64,000 bases of DNA from Climacteris rufus (Eukaryota > Chordata > Aves > Passeriformes > Climacteridae). Below are positions 10,790 through 23,600 of the stretch, piece after piece. The translations under genes were made by a program, and so were the position numbers. How positions within the stretch are numbered: the stretch's first letter is position 1; each line of letters begins with the position of its first letter. Under the pieces are notes generated by a model that worked only from the letters and a program-made list of their open reading frames with translations, was not told where the DNA came from and ran no database searches. The DNA is taken from positions 1 through 64,000 of the forward strand of contig VZRZ01004300.1 in assembly GCA_013398175.1 (NCBI GenBank), written 5' to 3'.

Positions 10790-13700
10790 CTGCAAGGCAT
10801 TCCGGCAAAGAGAGAAAAACAGTTCATGAACAATGCACACACTCAAAAAGTACAGAAGTGCAAATCTACAACAAACAGGAGACTAAAGGAAGCAAGGTAT
10901 TTTTCTCAATGCTCACTGCTGTAGAACAGAACACAATCAAGCATATTTGGGGGACCTGAGTGGAAATACCTTGCACAAACCTCACAGATACTTATTTCAA
11001 GAGAAGCCTGAAGTACAGATCCCTACTGCTTTTTAAACTGAGAAGGGTACTCAGGTCCCACCAGAATTCCTACAACCAGTGCAAGAGCAAATTTACTTCT
11101 GCTTACATTTTGTCAGCTTGTTAAAAGACTGCATAGCTCTCTGTAATTCCCACGCTGCCTAGACAGCCCTGTTTTTCATTTCCTATTCAGCCCGAACAGG
11201 CAGAACCCCTTTTCATCCACCACCAAGTTTTTGTCCCTGCAAAACAGCCTTACTCCCGTAGCAGTTTTAAAGCAAAGGAAGATATATAAGTGTATATTTT
11301 GCTCTTTGACTTTAAAATATTTTACATCTGTACTTTGGGATCTCTTCTGGAAGTGCAATATGAAGTCCCCTCCAAGAGGAAACACAGGGGAATTGTTGTT
11401 GCTTTGCACAAGTCAGTTGCAGACTTTGAAATCTAGTAGCCCAAAATCTTAAATTTACTATGAAAACAAAAAGTCAATCTAATGATTGCTCTTAATAAAA
11501 CCTTTGCACTTTGCTTTCTTCCCATCCCTCCCAATAAAGTTTTTAGAAATACTTGTGTTTCTAGAATTTCTAACCATCAACAAGCCTTCAGAGAAACCCT
11601 AGAAGAAGCCTAAATTTGACCCTGCACTCCTTAACTGACTGTTTATACAGAACATGGATATTATACATATGGGGTACAAAGGCATATTTTGCAAGGCCTG
11701 AACAATGTCTGTCATAAACACACTTTTTTTCCCATGCAAAAAAGGGGAAGTAACAAAAAAATGGGAAAATGCAGACATAATTGTCTCTTCTGTTAAAGCA
11801 AGTAGAGCAAACATGCACACATTCTATTCTATTCACCTGTCAGACTGCAAAGGATAAAACCTTTTTTCACAACAACATGAGAGGATGAGGATGAATCACA
11901 AACCCCTGAAATTAAGCAGTATTCACATAACACTTCTAAATCTACAGGAATACAGTAATAATTTGTCACAGGAGTAGTCTATTATGCATAGGAAAAAAAA
12001 AAATGCTCCCCCTCCTCAGCAACAGTACCTTAAAACAATTTTTAAAAGGAGTTTTGCTTCAAGGATGAAATGAGACAAATTAAAAGGTTGGGAAGATTTT
12101 TGTTTCATGTGTTTAGGCAGTTAGGTTTAAAATTGCTTTATATCTACTTCCCTCTCTGGACATGCATCAAGTCAGGAAATATTTTTCTGCACATTTAAAG
12201 ACTCAGTTCTCATCATGGGTGCTGAGCAGATAAGGGGAAGGGGACTGGTGCAAAAGGACCAGCAAAACACCATCCAAAAATCAATTAATGTTGTTTTCTA
12301 TTATCTTTATTACCCTGGGATCGTATTTACCACTACACAAGAACATCCTCACCATCTGAGAACCTAATAACTAGACAGACACAGCAATTCATCATCTGCC
12401 AATAGCTGAAGCTCCCACTATTTTGGTTTAGTAAGAACACCCTTCTCAATGCAGAACTAGTCAGCAATTTTTCCTTTTGGGCAACCGCATTCTAAAAATC
12501 CCAAAAGTTCCAAATCCTGCCTTAAGTCATTGATCACAATTCAGTATAGCTGATTATTACTGTATGAACAGAAGCACAGTCAGACCAATTGCATTTGCAA
12601 AGCACCCAGCATGCTTATTTACAGGCTGCTGCAGGGATGTAAAGATGTAAATTCACAGAATCATAGAATCATGGAATCATAGAATAGCCTGGGGTGGAAT
12701 GGACCTTAAAAGATCATCTACTTCCAACTACTGCCATGAACAGGGACACCTTTCATAAGACCACAGCCCCATCCAACCTGATCTTAAACACTTCCATGGA
12801 TGAAGGGCATCCACACGTTCTCTGGGAAGTCTGTTCCAGCAGTAGTGCCTTACTACCCTCACAGTAAAGAATTTTTTTCTAATATCTAATCTAAACCTAA
12901 TGTCAGTTTGAAACCATTTCACCTTGTCCTGTCACTACAAGCTCTCATAGAAAGTTCCTCTCCATCTTTCTTGTAGGCTCCCTTCTGGTACTGGAAGGCT
13001 GCAATTAGGTCACTCCAAAGCCTTCTCTTCTCCAGACGGAACAATCTCAATTCTCTCAGCCTTTCCTCATAGGAGAGGTGCTCCCTCCCTCTAATCAACT
13101 CCTCTGAGTTGCTCCAACAGGTCTATGTCTTTCCTGCATGCCAGATGCAGCACTCCAGGTGCTCATAAGTACACATTTTCACATAGGTAATAAAAGCTTT
13201 CTCCACATCATTCAATAATACATGGCACATAAATGTACCATGTACATTTGCACCATACATCATAAAGATGCTGTTCCATGTTCGTGTTATTTCGTGACCT
13301 TTAAGAAATCATGTATGTCATTTGCAACTGACAATTAAATTCAGCCTACAAAATAACTGGCAGATGAGGATGCTTTTGTGATGACTTCTAGCTAATGCAT
13401 TATTCTGAGATCATGTCAGAACAGCACACTTATACTTAAAAGGTTTCTGAGAACCAGCAGTTGTTTGGTATTGTTTCACGTGTATCTGCCATTCCAAAAT
13501 CTGAAGCTTCACAAGAAAGAGCATTTGCTGCAGCTACCACAGCTAGATCTGTATTAATTCACATGTTCATGTATTAGTTCAGTTAGGCCAATAATATGTC
13601 TGATTAACTGAATGTTTTTCGGGACTGTTTGACTGCCCTCCACACTCAAATTCATCCTTTCAATATAAGAAATTAAGTGGGGTTGTCTGTGGCCCTTCTA

Positions 13701-13810
13701 AGTTCTGTATTTCTTTTAGACTTCAGGTATCAATCAAAAAAACTTAACAAGACTTCATCAACTAGCTTTTCTGTGAACAGATATGCCAGAATATGTATCA
13801 GTTGAAATAC
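10790..13810. other. TNS3: Intron between exons 7 and 8
   Basis: 3,021 bp, with ends GTATTT and CTTGCAG. It contains the CR1 fragment at 12654-13168; the rest is unremarkable. Confidence 0.9.
12654..13168 (-). mobile_element. CR1 LINE 3' fragment
   Basis: Minus-orientation CR1. The plus strand starts with the inverted tail (ACAGAATCATAGAATC, repeated) and continues with the conserved AGATCATCTACTTCCAAC-type segment through CAGCCTTTCCTCATAGG to GATGCAGCACTCCAGG. It lies in the intron between exons 7 and 8. It is 5'-truncated, as is usual for this family. Confidence 0.93.
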
Positions 13811-13897
13811 CTTGTTCTCTTGAAATATCTGGCTTATACCAGAACTTGGATGTGTCCTGAACAAATTTTACGGTCACATGTTTATCAGTTGTGTTTT
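13811..13897 (-). CDS. TNS3: TNS3 exon 7 of window: start of SH2 domain
   Basis: 87-bp exon, phase 1-1. The acceptor is TTTTATTTCACAG|AA and the donor is GAACAAG|GTATTT. It encodes ENTTDKHVTVKFVQDTSK followed by FWYKPDISREQ, the entry strand and alpha-A start of the tensin SH2 domain (FWY...SREQ). The SH2 domain binds phosphotyrosine partners in adhesions; for tensins, p130Cas, FAK and DLC1 are the partners described in the literature. Confidence 0.95.
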
Positions 13898-14520
13898 CTG
13901 TGAAATAAAAGAGAAAAAAGTCAAGAAATTTCTTTAAATACAAAAGCATTTTTAACTGTTCTCTCCCACTTCCAATCACCTTAACTACTCAAAAACCTCA
14001 TCACTAGGACAGTTTAGAGAAACTGAGCTGTTTTAGAAGCAGCAAATAAAACACTCTACACTAAGCACGGTTGAAGTTTCATTTTGTAAAATCCATAAAA
14101 TACTAAAAACTCTTTTAGTTATAAAGCCATATTAAATATGAGCTTCTCAACAAGGTCCAGAGGACACACATCTACATTTTTAACTTTTCTTGGTACGAGT
14201 CTAAAAGGTGCAGAGAGAAGCCAGCCCTTTTTAAAAGAAATGGGACTCCACGCCACTCAATTATAGTTAGACAGCTGAAAAGGTAGGCTGCCCATGGCTG
14301 ACTTCTAGGAAGCGCAGGAAAAATCCTGCAGCTTTGTTTTCTGAATAATACGTCCAAAGACAGTGTACTGGCACAATTTACTGCAAATATTCAAGTCCTC
14401 TGTGCCATTTTCATTTCACTACTTTTTTTGTTCCCTCTCCACGTTTAAAATCCCCTAAATTCTTTTCATAAACTCATATAAAATCCAACGTATTTTGCAT
14501 TTCTCTGATGCAGAACCTAC
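13898..14520. other. TNS3: Intron between exons 6 and 7
   Basis: 623 bp, with ends GTAGGT and TTTCACAG. No further features are seen. Confidence 0.9.
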
Positions 14521-15161
14521 CCGGCACTGGCGAAGGGCTTAACACTTTTGAGAAATCTGGGAGGACATTTGGGAAGGGAATGCTGATTGTGCTTCCACTG
14601 TGAGGGCTAGAGAAGCCACTTGAAGAAGGTGACACAGAGGCAAAGGAACGTTCTCCTTCAGAGGATCTTTTCTTCTCTGGAAGAGGCGGTTGAGCATGTG
14701 GATTCCCTCCATGGTGCTGCTGAACTGCACTGTTCTGGCTACTGTGTCCAGAGGCCACTGTAAGAAAGTTTTGTGTCAAAAAGCCATTGTCCTCAGCAGT
14801 TGCCACTGATGAGCTCAGGGTTTTAGACGTGCTAGTATTGGCTATGCAAGTAGCTTGTGTCTCCTCTCGGGGGGAGCTACTGTCCCTGGTACCCGCACTG
14901 TAGCTCAGGTAGGCTCTGGCACTGCTGTTGACAGCATGTTCTTGGTGTGGCTCTGCTGGTGAACTCTCCAGGTTGCTCAGGGTGACAGCTTGCAGTCCTG
15001 GAGTTTGGAAACGAGACAGGAGAGAGACATCCTGCACAGCATTTGAAAATTCAGAGGGCACAAGGTAGCCTCCTGGCTGCCTGGTGGTTCCCACTGAAAA
15101 CCGAGGTGACAGGGAAGCTTTGGGGCTGCTTTCAAGCCAAGGACGTTCTGCTGCAGAAGAG
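14521..15161 (-). CDS. TNS3: TNS3 exon 6 of window: Ser/Pro-rich pre-SH2 exon
   Basis: 641-bp exon (phase 2 in, phase 1 out). The acceptor is TTTTTTTTGACAG|C and the donor is GTGCCGG|GTAGGT. The first base completes AGC (Ser) with the AG left by exon 5, giving the SSSAAERPWLESSPK run seen in other TNS3 proteins. The 3' half is the most conserved: DNGFLTQNFLTVASGHSS, QPPLPEKKRSSEGERS, SVSPSSSGFSSPHSGS and TISIPFPNVLPDFSK. These are proline/serine-rich segments typical of signalling linkers, and no folded domain is seen. The ORF stays open through the exon and ends beyond the donor. Confidence 0.96.
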
Positions 15162-17512
15162 CTGTCAAAAAAAAAGCCAAAAATTGAACACAAAAATAAA
15201 ACAAAAGCCAAATCATTCCCTTAAAACGTTACTGCACAACCCATACTGCAGTGATCATTGAAAGCAATGAAAGATCACACCATCACAAGACAATACTTGA
15301 GGGTGCTCTTTGAAAACATGCTGGACCAGGTAATGCAGCTGCATCAAGGGATTCCAGCCTTACCCTGGCCAGCAATCTCTTCAGTGTCGGTCACTATGTT
15401 CTGCCTTATCTCATCCTCCACCTAGCCATGTTCATGGGATAGTTTCTCAGTCTGCACTGTAAACCAGTCCATCAAATTAATGACAGCTAAAAATACTTCT
15501 CCCTGTTTGAAAGGGTTACTTTTGATGTGAATCAGTTTAGTGAGGCTGTTTGCAGCATTGCTTCACATACAGCTCCTGGTGAGCTGAAGTGCTGCTTGGA
15601 AAAGAGCAGTAGGAGGCAAGAATTTCTTATGCCAAATATGCACAGAGGTAGAGCTTTATAGAAGAAACCTGACAGTTCTTACATGCAGAGCGTCTTATGC
15701 TCACCAGAATAAAAACAAGAAATGTGCTGAGAAGGTATCTGTGCACCATCACACAATAAATTAGTAAGCAGGATGATGATAAAAACACAGTTTAAAAGGC
15801 CTAACTCACAGACCAGGTCCCTTTTGATACAATTTACATTGAAAAAAAGAAGGTAGGCAGGTCCGGTGGTTAATATATTTGACAATGGAAAAATTCTGAT
15901 GTATAGAATTAAATATTTCAATAGTAAATATTCTATTTTTCTACTGGATAGCAATTCTACCTGTTCAATAAATAAAAAAAAAAATTAAATGTCCTTTTAA
16001 ACAAGAGAAACTAAACTTCTGATGAAATAATCTGATAAAAGTTTCAGTTGTCTCCTTGCTTATAAAAATGAAATGCCCTTAAGACTGTAGCTGGAAACAT
16101 GACTGATATTACCAAATCTACACAGAACAAACTAATTGAGAAATGCAAAGGGAAAAGAACTGACATAAGATACATAACAAAAAAGAAAGGGTTTTTAATT
16201 AAAAAGGAGATATGGAAATAGATGCCAGTAGATTTGAACAGCTCAAAGTAGAAAGGCCATAAAGAAATGGAAGGTAAGCAAATGAAAGACAACATCAGTG
16301 CAAGAAAGAAACATCTAGAGCTGTAGCTATCTGTTAGATGAAATGAAAAATTATAGGAAAAATACTTAGAAAGAAGGGAATAAAATTTTCTAGATAAAGT
16401 CTGAAGTAGGAATGTTAACTTGATAATGACTGAATTGCCTGATAAGCATTTAATACATATCCACTTGTAATTGCTACATTGCCTCCTCCACAGCAAATCC
16501 TAACATTGCTCAGTCTTATGATTCATATTCATAATCACAAAACCAAAACATTCTTTCACAGTCTCAGTACTGACTGAAAATGAAACCAGTTAGATTGGAA
16601 GATAAATAAAAGACAAATAGGTAACATTCTTGTTGTACTTGAAGTACTCACTGAGAGTCTGACACACCAACCACAAGCACTCCCAAATACTTACTGTGAA
16701 AAAGAAGCCAAACATCCAAGAACAAGAACAGGATAATTAGCCAGAAAGGAATGTTTTTGCAGAGTGATAGAGAAGGTAACCTCATCAGGTGTAATGTACC
16801 ACTTTGTCTACTGAGTTAATATAGAGCACAGCTAGTGACTGATCATGCATTGTTGTGGTCCTTCTAAACCTCCTAAGAGTAACTAGAGACCCCTTATTTA
16901 TTTGCTGTTTCTTGCCATTTCTTAGCTTATGCCATACGCTCTTTTGGACAAGGATTGCTTTGTAAATTTATACTATTCAAGCTCTGGTCCAGAGCCCTAC
17001 ATGTTTACCACAATACAATTACAAAATAATAAAATTTTTAAGCCTGCTGAGTAGTTGAAAGGGAGTCAGCTATACACTACCAAAGCAAATCTGCTGACGT
17101 TTTACTGACCAGAAACACATGTCTGCAGTGAGAAGAGTGCTCCCTTTCTCTCATACACAGTTTATTCCAATGTGAAATTTCATGACATGGCTTTAAGTAA
17201 AACATTAGAGAAGCTGGTTAAGCACAAGAAAAATATATGAGCTTGTCCTAGCACACAATAACGTAACTGAGCTATAAAATTGTATTTATTTTTGTCTTCC
17301 TACTTATCTTCAAAGCTAATTGTGTCCCTGACATACACGTAACATCTGTGTGTGTGGTAAAATCCAGCCGATGAACATCATCAACATCAAATGTCACAAC
17401 CAATCTCAAAGTTCTTGGAAAAATGGTCTGCAATGAAGATGGAAGCATAATGTCTTGGCTGGGAACTATGATTATGAGAACTGAACAATCAAGTAGGAGA
17501 ATCTTTTCCTAC
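15162..17512. other. TNS3: Intron between exons 5 and 6
   Basis: 2,351 bp, AT-rich, with ends GTAGGA and TTTTTTTTGACAG. I see no named repeat or extra exon in it. Confidence 0.85.
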
Positions 17513-17684
17513 CTTTCTGCCCCTGGGATAGGACTGCTACTCGAAACAGTACATGAAGATGCAAAACAGCGCTGAAAGGAGGGATCCATCTGCATGTTGG
17601 CCCTCAGCAGAGAAGGGTTAGTGCCCACCGTGCTGTCAGACATCACCATAGGGAGGTTAATGGCTTCTGTGTAACTTCGAGATT
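17513..17684 (-). CDS. TNS3: TNS3 exon 5 of window
   Basis: 172-bp exon (phase 1 in, phase 2 out). The acceptor is TTTCTTTGCTGCAG|AA and the donor is GCAGAAAG|GTAGGA. The peptide is ESRSYTEAINLPMVMSDS, then TVGTNPSLLRANMQMD, then PSFQRCFASSCTVSSS. The mammalian TNS3 counterpart reads EPRSCPE...GMSESPIGPKS...PSFQQAFASSCTIS. It belongs to the disordered linker before the SH2 domain. It lies about 22.7 kb downstream of exon 4, and a CpG island with a phase-compatible ATG/donor sits in that intron, so this may also be the second exon of a short isoform. Confidence 0.94.
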
Positions 17685-18086
17685 CTGCAGCAAAGAAAAC
17701 AAAATGCAAATTTAAAAACAACAAGCATTTTTATGAACCTTGTACTAAAAAAAGCGCTCATAAAATATTCTGGTTTTCTCTTAATAAGATTATAAAGAAG
17801 AGTTTTTGTTTGCTTGAGCAGTAAATGTTATTTCACAAAATTATATTGATTGCTGAAAACATCCAGCGGGTCAAATGGCAGATGGAACAGAGATTACAGA
17901 ATTGCAACACTCAAACTCTTTCATCAGTTCTCCAGAATACATTCTCTAGCCCTAAAGATGAGAATGGACCTGTCTCTTCCCAGATGTTTTGCATTCCACA
18001 GTCCACAGTGTTCATCAGGTATGTCTAGCCAAGTATCCTGTGTGACTATACACACCGTTTGCACTTGAAAGCATTAGAAAATTGGG

Positions 18087-18540
18087 TGTCCTGGTCCCAG
18101 CCACAGCAGAGTTAACTTCTGCAGTGTGCAGGAGGGGACACAGCCAGGAGCTGGAGGTTATTCTACAGCACCTTAGTCATTGCTGGGGGCAGGGGAAGGG
18201 AGTCTCTTCCAGGGAGAAGCGGTCCCTTCTGGTTGAGAAAGCATGGCAGAGGGAGCAGTGAGGTGGCGCAGGTTCCAAGCCGGAGGGAGGCGTTGAGGTG
18301 AGGCTCAGGTCAAGTTCTGCAGTGAGCATTGTCACACGTGAATCACTCTCTTTTCTACACTTTCCTTACTAGTATTGTTGCTCTTAGTGTTCATTTTCTT
18401 ATCTCATTGCTGTTTCCAGTAAACTGTTCTTATCTCAACCCATGATTTTCACCTTTTGTGCCTCCAATTCTCCTCTCCAGCCCACCCCAGGGAGGAAGGG
18501 AAGCAAGGAAGCAGCTCGTGGTTGGGAGAGTCTCACAACA
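18087..18540 (+). mobile_element. Solo LTR of an endogenous retrovirus (454 bp)
   Basis: Starts TGTCCTGGTCCCAG and ends CTCACAACA (TG...CA termini). It is flanked by a 5-bp target duplication TTGGG at 18082-18086 and 18541-18545. The 3' part has the usual avian LTR run GTAAACTGTTCTTATCTCAA. No internal retroviral genes are present, so it is a recombined solo LTR. A 5-bp duplication fits an ERVL-like family. It sits at the 5' edge of the CR1 fragment. Confidence 0.85.
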
Positions 18541-18545
18541 TTGGG

Positions 18546-20060
18546 CCATTAATCCAGCTAGCCCATTCACCCCACCTGCTGAATGGGGCAGAGGACTTGG
18601 TGGATAATGACAAAGATGACACAAGTAACTCACAACCTTCTTCATATCAGTCTTTACCAGTAAGACAGGTCTTTGAGAACCTGAAGCCCCTGTGACCACA
18701 GGAAAATCTTGATCAAAACATACCCTCAGTGGAGGTGGACTAAGCAAATGAGAACTAAAACAAACTGGACATATTTAAGCCCATTGGGGCCCAATAGGTT
18801 GAACACACAAGAGCTGAGGCTGCTGACTGACACCCTGCAAGACCACTCTCCATAATCTTTACGAGGTCTCAATGAATGGGACAGATTCTTAAAAACTGAA
18901 AGACAGCAAGCATCACTCATATCTCCAAGAAAGGTATAAAGGATGATCCAGAGAATCGCAGGCTTGGCTAATCTAACCTCAGTCTCTGGGAAGGTGATGG
19001 AGCAATTAACCCTGGAAACCACTTCAAAACACATGGCAGAACATAAAATGACTCAGAGAGTTGTCAGCATGGATTTACAAAGGGGAAATCATGCATATCC
19101 ACTGAGATAACCTTCTTCAGTAAACTGACTAGCTTAGTGGAGAAGGGAAAAGCAGTGGATGCTCCTTATCTTGACTTTAATAAGGCTTTTATAGTGGTCT
19201 TTCATAACATCCTCATAAACGCAGTGACAAAACAAGGGTTAGATAAGTGGACAGTGAGATCTAATAAAAACTGGCTGAATATCTGGGCCCAGAGGACACT
19301 GACCAGCTGCAGCAAGCCCACTGGAAAGGAAGTCACTAGCACTATACCCAGAGGCTGGTACTAGGACCAATACTCTTCAACACCTTCACCAACAACCTGG
19401 TTGATGGGATAAAGTTTTATCAGCAAGTCTGCAGACAACCAAAAACTGTGAGGAGTCATTGACAAACCACATGGATGTGCTGCTGTTTAGAAGAGGGAGA
19501 AATGGGACAAGAGGAATCTTAAGTTCAACAAGGGGAAATATAAACTCCTGCAACTGAGAAAGAATAATCCCTGGCACCAGCACATACTGGGGGCTGATTG
19601 GCTGGAGACAGCTCTGTGGAGGACTTGGGGATCCTCATGGACAACGAGCTGACCATGAGCCAGCAATACAACCCTATGGTAAAGGTACCCAACAGTACTC
19701 TGAGCTGCCTCACAGTGCTGCCAGCAGGTTCCTCCCTGCTTAGCACTAGAGGTCACATATGAAGCTCTGTGCTTATTTATGGGCTCCTCAGTACAAGAGA
19801 GAACAGGACTTGCTTGAACAAGTCCAGCAGCAAGGTGACAAGGATGCCTGAACCATCACTAGGACTGAAGTATCTTCTACAGGAGCAGGGGCTGAGACAG
19901 CTGGGACTGTTCAGCCTAGAGAAAAGAAGGTTCAGGGGAATATTATCACTTTGTATATAAACCCGATGGGAAGGAATGAAGGTGAGTGAGCAAGTCTTCA
20001 CACTCTTCTGCTCACAGGAGGCAAAAAAGAACACAACTGGGGTTGAAAGTTTAGCAGCAG
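18546..20060 (+). mobile_element. CR1 LINE fragment (ORF2 reverse-transcriptase region), decayed
   Basis: Plus-strand CR1. It matches landmarks of CR1 ORF2: TCTTTACCAGTAAGACAGG, AACTGGACATATTTAAGCCC, a peptide with the RT palm motif YLDFNKAF at about 19164-19187, GGCTGGTACTAGGACCAA, and the late GGACTGTTCAGCCTAGAGAA. Many stops and frameshifts make it non-functional, and the 3' tail repeats are missing. It is bracketed by the two solo LTRs. Confidence 0.85.
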
Positions 20061-20087
20061 AGAGCAGCACAGGGTTTAGTTACCTGT

Positions 20088-20682
20088 TGTGCTGGTTTTG
20101 GCTGGAGTAGAGTTAACTTTCTTCACAGTGGCTGGTATGTAGCTGTTTTGGATTTGTGCTGAACACAGTGATGATAATACAGCGATACTTTTGTTATTGC
20201 TGAGCAGGGCTTACACAGAGCCAAGGCCTTTTCTGCTTTTCATACTGCCATGCTGGCAAGAAATTTGGGGATGTGTGGGAGGCTGGGAGGGGGCACAGCC
20301 AGTACAGGTGACCCAAACTGACCACAGGGATATTCGAGACCACATGACATCATGCTCAGTATATAAAGTGGGGAGAGGAAGGAGGAAGACAGGGACACTT
20401 GGAGTGATGGCATTTGTCTTCCCCAGTGACTGTTACACGTGATGGGCTCTGCTCTCCTGGGGATGGCTGAACATCTGCCTGCCCATGGGAAGTAGTGAAT
20501 TAATTCCTTGTTTTGCTTTGCTTTTATGCGTGGGGCTTCTGCTTTCCCTATTAAGCTGTCTTCATCTCAGCTCAAGAGTTTTCTAACTTTTATGCTTCCA
20601 ATTCTCTCCCCAATCCTACAGGTGGGAGAGTGAGTGAGCAGCTGCATGGGGCTTGGTTGCTGGCTGGGCTTAAACCACGACA
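20088..20682 (+). mobile_element. Solo LTR of an endogenous retrovirus (595 bp)
   Basis: Begins TGTGCTGGTTTTGGCTGG, a head common in avian ERV LTRs, and ends TTAAACCACGACA. The 5-bp target duplication CCTGT is at 20083-20087 and 20683-20687. A TATATAAAG box is visible near 20359. No gag, pol or env remains. It belongs to a family different from the LTR at 18.1 kb but probably to the same broad class. Confidence 0.88.
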
Positions 20683-23600
20683 CCTGTGCAGCTACAGTTT
20701 TCAGGTGTGACTTTGTCTGCACCACACAGACAACAAAGCAAAACAACTATAACCTTTATTTTCTAATAGCCTGCAAACAGCACCAGAGTAACTGGTTTCT
20801 AAACTGATTGAAATCTGAACTATTTTCCACTTAATTATACTGGAACTAAATACTACAGGATATAGTTAAACAGATGCATTTAGATGAGGAATAATGTGGA
20901 TGCTATTACTGCAGAGCTTTATACAGGAGCAGTTTCACCCCTTTTTTTACAGGTACACTTACATAACCAGTAAATCTCTAACGGGGATTATATTCAATTA
21001 TTCTGGGTTAGTCTAAAAAAAGTCAACACCTATTCATGTAAGTTCAAGTTCAACAGCACTGTTTTCTATGACAGAGAGAGGCATGCAGTATAATATTACA
21101 AATGCACATGCATCTGAATAGCTTCATACACCTGAATAGTCCCATTGACCTCAGCACTGGCAGGACTGAAACCCAGTAAGGCAATCACAGATGAAACAAT
21201 CTCTGAGTTCATACACTTCCAAAGATTAAGGGAGCGGGGGATGGGGGGGGACGACAAAACCAAGAAAGTTATGAAACAATTCCATTCCTACCAAGAGTTA
21301 AGGTTACACTAATGCCTCTTTTCCATAAGGAAATCTTTCTAATGTAAAAAGCCACTGAAACAAGTCTAAATAAAGACTGTTTTCCTATTCATGGCAGAGC
21401 TTGATTCTTCTATTAATTGAATGAGGAGCATGCAAGGTACTTAAAAGAAATGTCTGAGATAAGAAAATCTGCATATTAGTGCCCTGACCATAAACCATCT
21501 GAATTCATCACATAGCACATACAGTGAACAGCACAAATGTTTAACTGGATGAGGGGAACAGAAAATTGCAACGCTGTCTTTTAACCATACCGATTACTAT
21601 AACTATATTCATGACAGCCACAGAAGTGAACTTTAAGGAAATACTGCAGAAATGTTTAGTGTGCAAGAGCTACAGAAATCTGAATCAGTATCTGTCTACT
21701 AGGTCAGCTACATTACATTCATCCTCATACTGGTGCAAACACAGTCAGAAAAGCTGGCTGCACAAACACATGATTTAGGCCATACTCCTGCTGAAATCAC
21801 TGGTGCTTGTTTACACAAGTAATACAAAGATTGGCTGTTTACCCAAGGATTAGAAAGACTGATGTTAAGCTTTGAGCAATGCCATTAGTTCAAGGTACGC
21901 TGGTCGAACTGATGTCGTACGTATAAAGATCTATCAGAGCCTCCCCAGAAACACAACTTTGACGAGGCTAAAAGCAGATGAATCTCTAGAGACCAGCATC
22001 TGACAAAGTGCAACAGGCATCTCTGCACATGAACTTGCAGATGCTTCCCAATTAGCCTGCAGGTTGAGATGATTCTGTTTCTGAAGGGGAGAGGTTAATG
22101 CATTCCCCACAGGAATTGGAATTACCATCACAAGCTTATCTCCATACGCTTGCTTGTTTTCATACCTCTGTGTCTGTTCTCCTGATACCAGACTATACAG
22201 GGAACTCACTGGAATCCAGTTACCAGGAGTGTGGGGGCAGGGAGGGGAGTGGCACTCCTGAAATACCTTAAAATCTTCTCCCACTCTAATATGATCTCAA
22301 GTATGCACATAAGAGTAAAGCTAACAGATTTACACAGCAAATTCCACTCCTTCTCCCACAGCACTTGCTTGAAGAAAAAGACCAAGGCTTGATTCTTCCC
22401 TGTTTCAGGCCTTTAGAGCACCATAGGCTGCACGAGAACCACTGTTATGCTCACAGATGCATTTCACACAGCATCTTCACAGGTGTAAAATACTAAACAT
22501 AGAGTGAAAGGCCACTGGCAGCCAGGCATGTAACCTGCAGAAAGAGCACAAGCTCGCTACAACTCTTCCTAGCCTAGAAACAAGTATATCTGAAAGGCAT
22601 TTCCCATGAAAGCAGCCTTGTTTATACTTCCATTAAAAACAAGCCTGTTGGCTATTTCAGCTGTGTCCTATCATTGTCTGATGCAGAGTACACTGGTCAG
22701 CTGTTAACCCTTCATCTATACCAGAGAATCAATAACTCTGCAATTTCATAGCTTCTACAGAATGAACTATCCTGGCACATCTGATGCAAAGCAAAGCCAT
22801 CAGTGCTTCTTGGTTCAGGTCCCTACCATGCCATTTATAACTGTAAAAACACTGACAATGTAAAAGTGCAGTTCCCTGCTTCAAGAAGTGGCATGACAAA
22901 GCCGGGATCATTCATGTTTGTGTCTCTTCGTGCACCCAGGTCAGAGCTACATTTACTATCACTGATCATCAACATTAAAGGCAGGGCCTTAGAAAGGAGC
23001 TGGACTCTTTGCACCATACACTACTGAAAAATGACATTAAGAAAGACAATTAATACTAATTGTGATAACATTTTAGCAGAAAAATATCCAGCTCACTCTT
23101 CTACTTGGCAGTAACAGGTTGCAGGCTTTTTTCAGCTGTAAGCAGAAACTCCTGGATGTGCCTATGGAATAGCTGTATAAAGTAAGATCTTATAGATAAA
23201 CCCGTATTTTAATCCACCAAACCTGTGGAAACAAACACGAAAAAGGAACCCCCCACACAACAAAAAATAAAAAGGAATGCACACACACCAAAAAAACCTG
23301 ACAAAAAACCCCAGAGTAGCTTAACCCACACCATGGTGCAGATAAAAGATAGGTAACAACATTGCTTTTCCTTTCTTGCAGAAGCTGAAGGGCAAAATCA
23401 CCTCATGCCGTAGGAGACAATGGTCCAACAATAGCAGGGAAGTAAAAGCAGTCATTCCACTACCTTGTATTCTAGTAGCTTCTCATACATTTCACATTTT
23501 GTAATCCTTTTTGTGAGAAGCTGATAGTTAACATGAGCTCGAAAACTCCAGTCAAGATCCTCAGCTACATCTTTTTGGGAAAGGGAGCTTTAAGTCAGTG

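Noticed and set aside
16044..16496. Minus-strand 150-codon open frame rich in F, S and L
   Set aside because: Low-complexity translation of AT-rich intron between exons 5 and 6. It could not be spliced into TNS3 in an obvious phase and has no homology I recognise.
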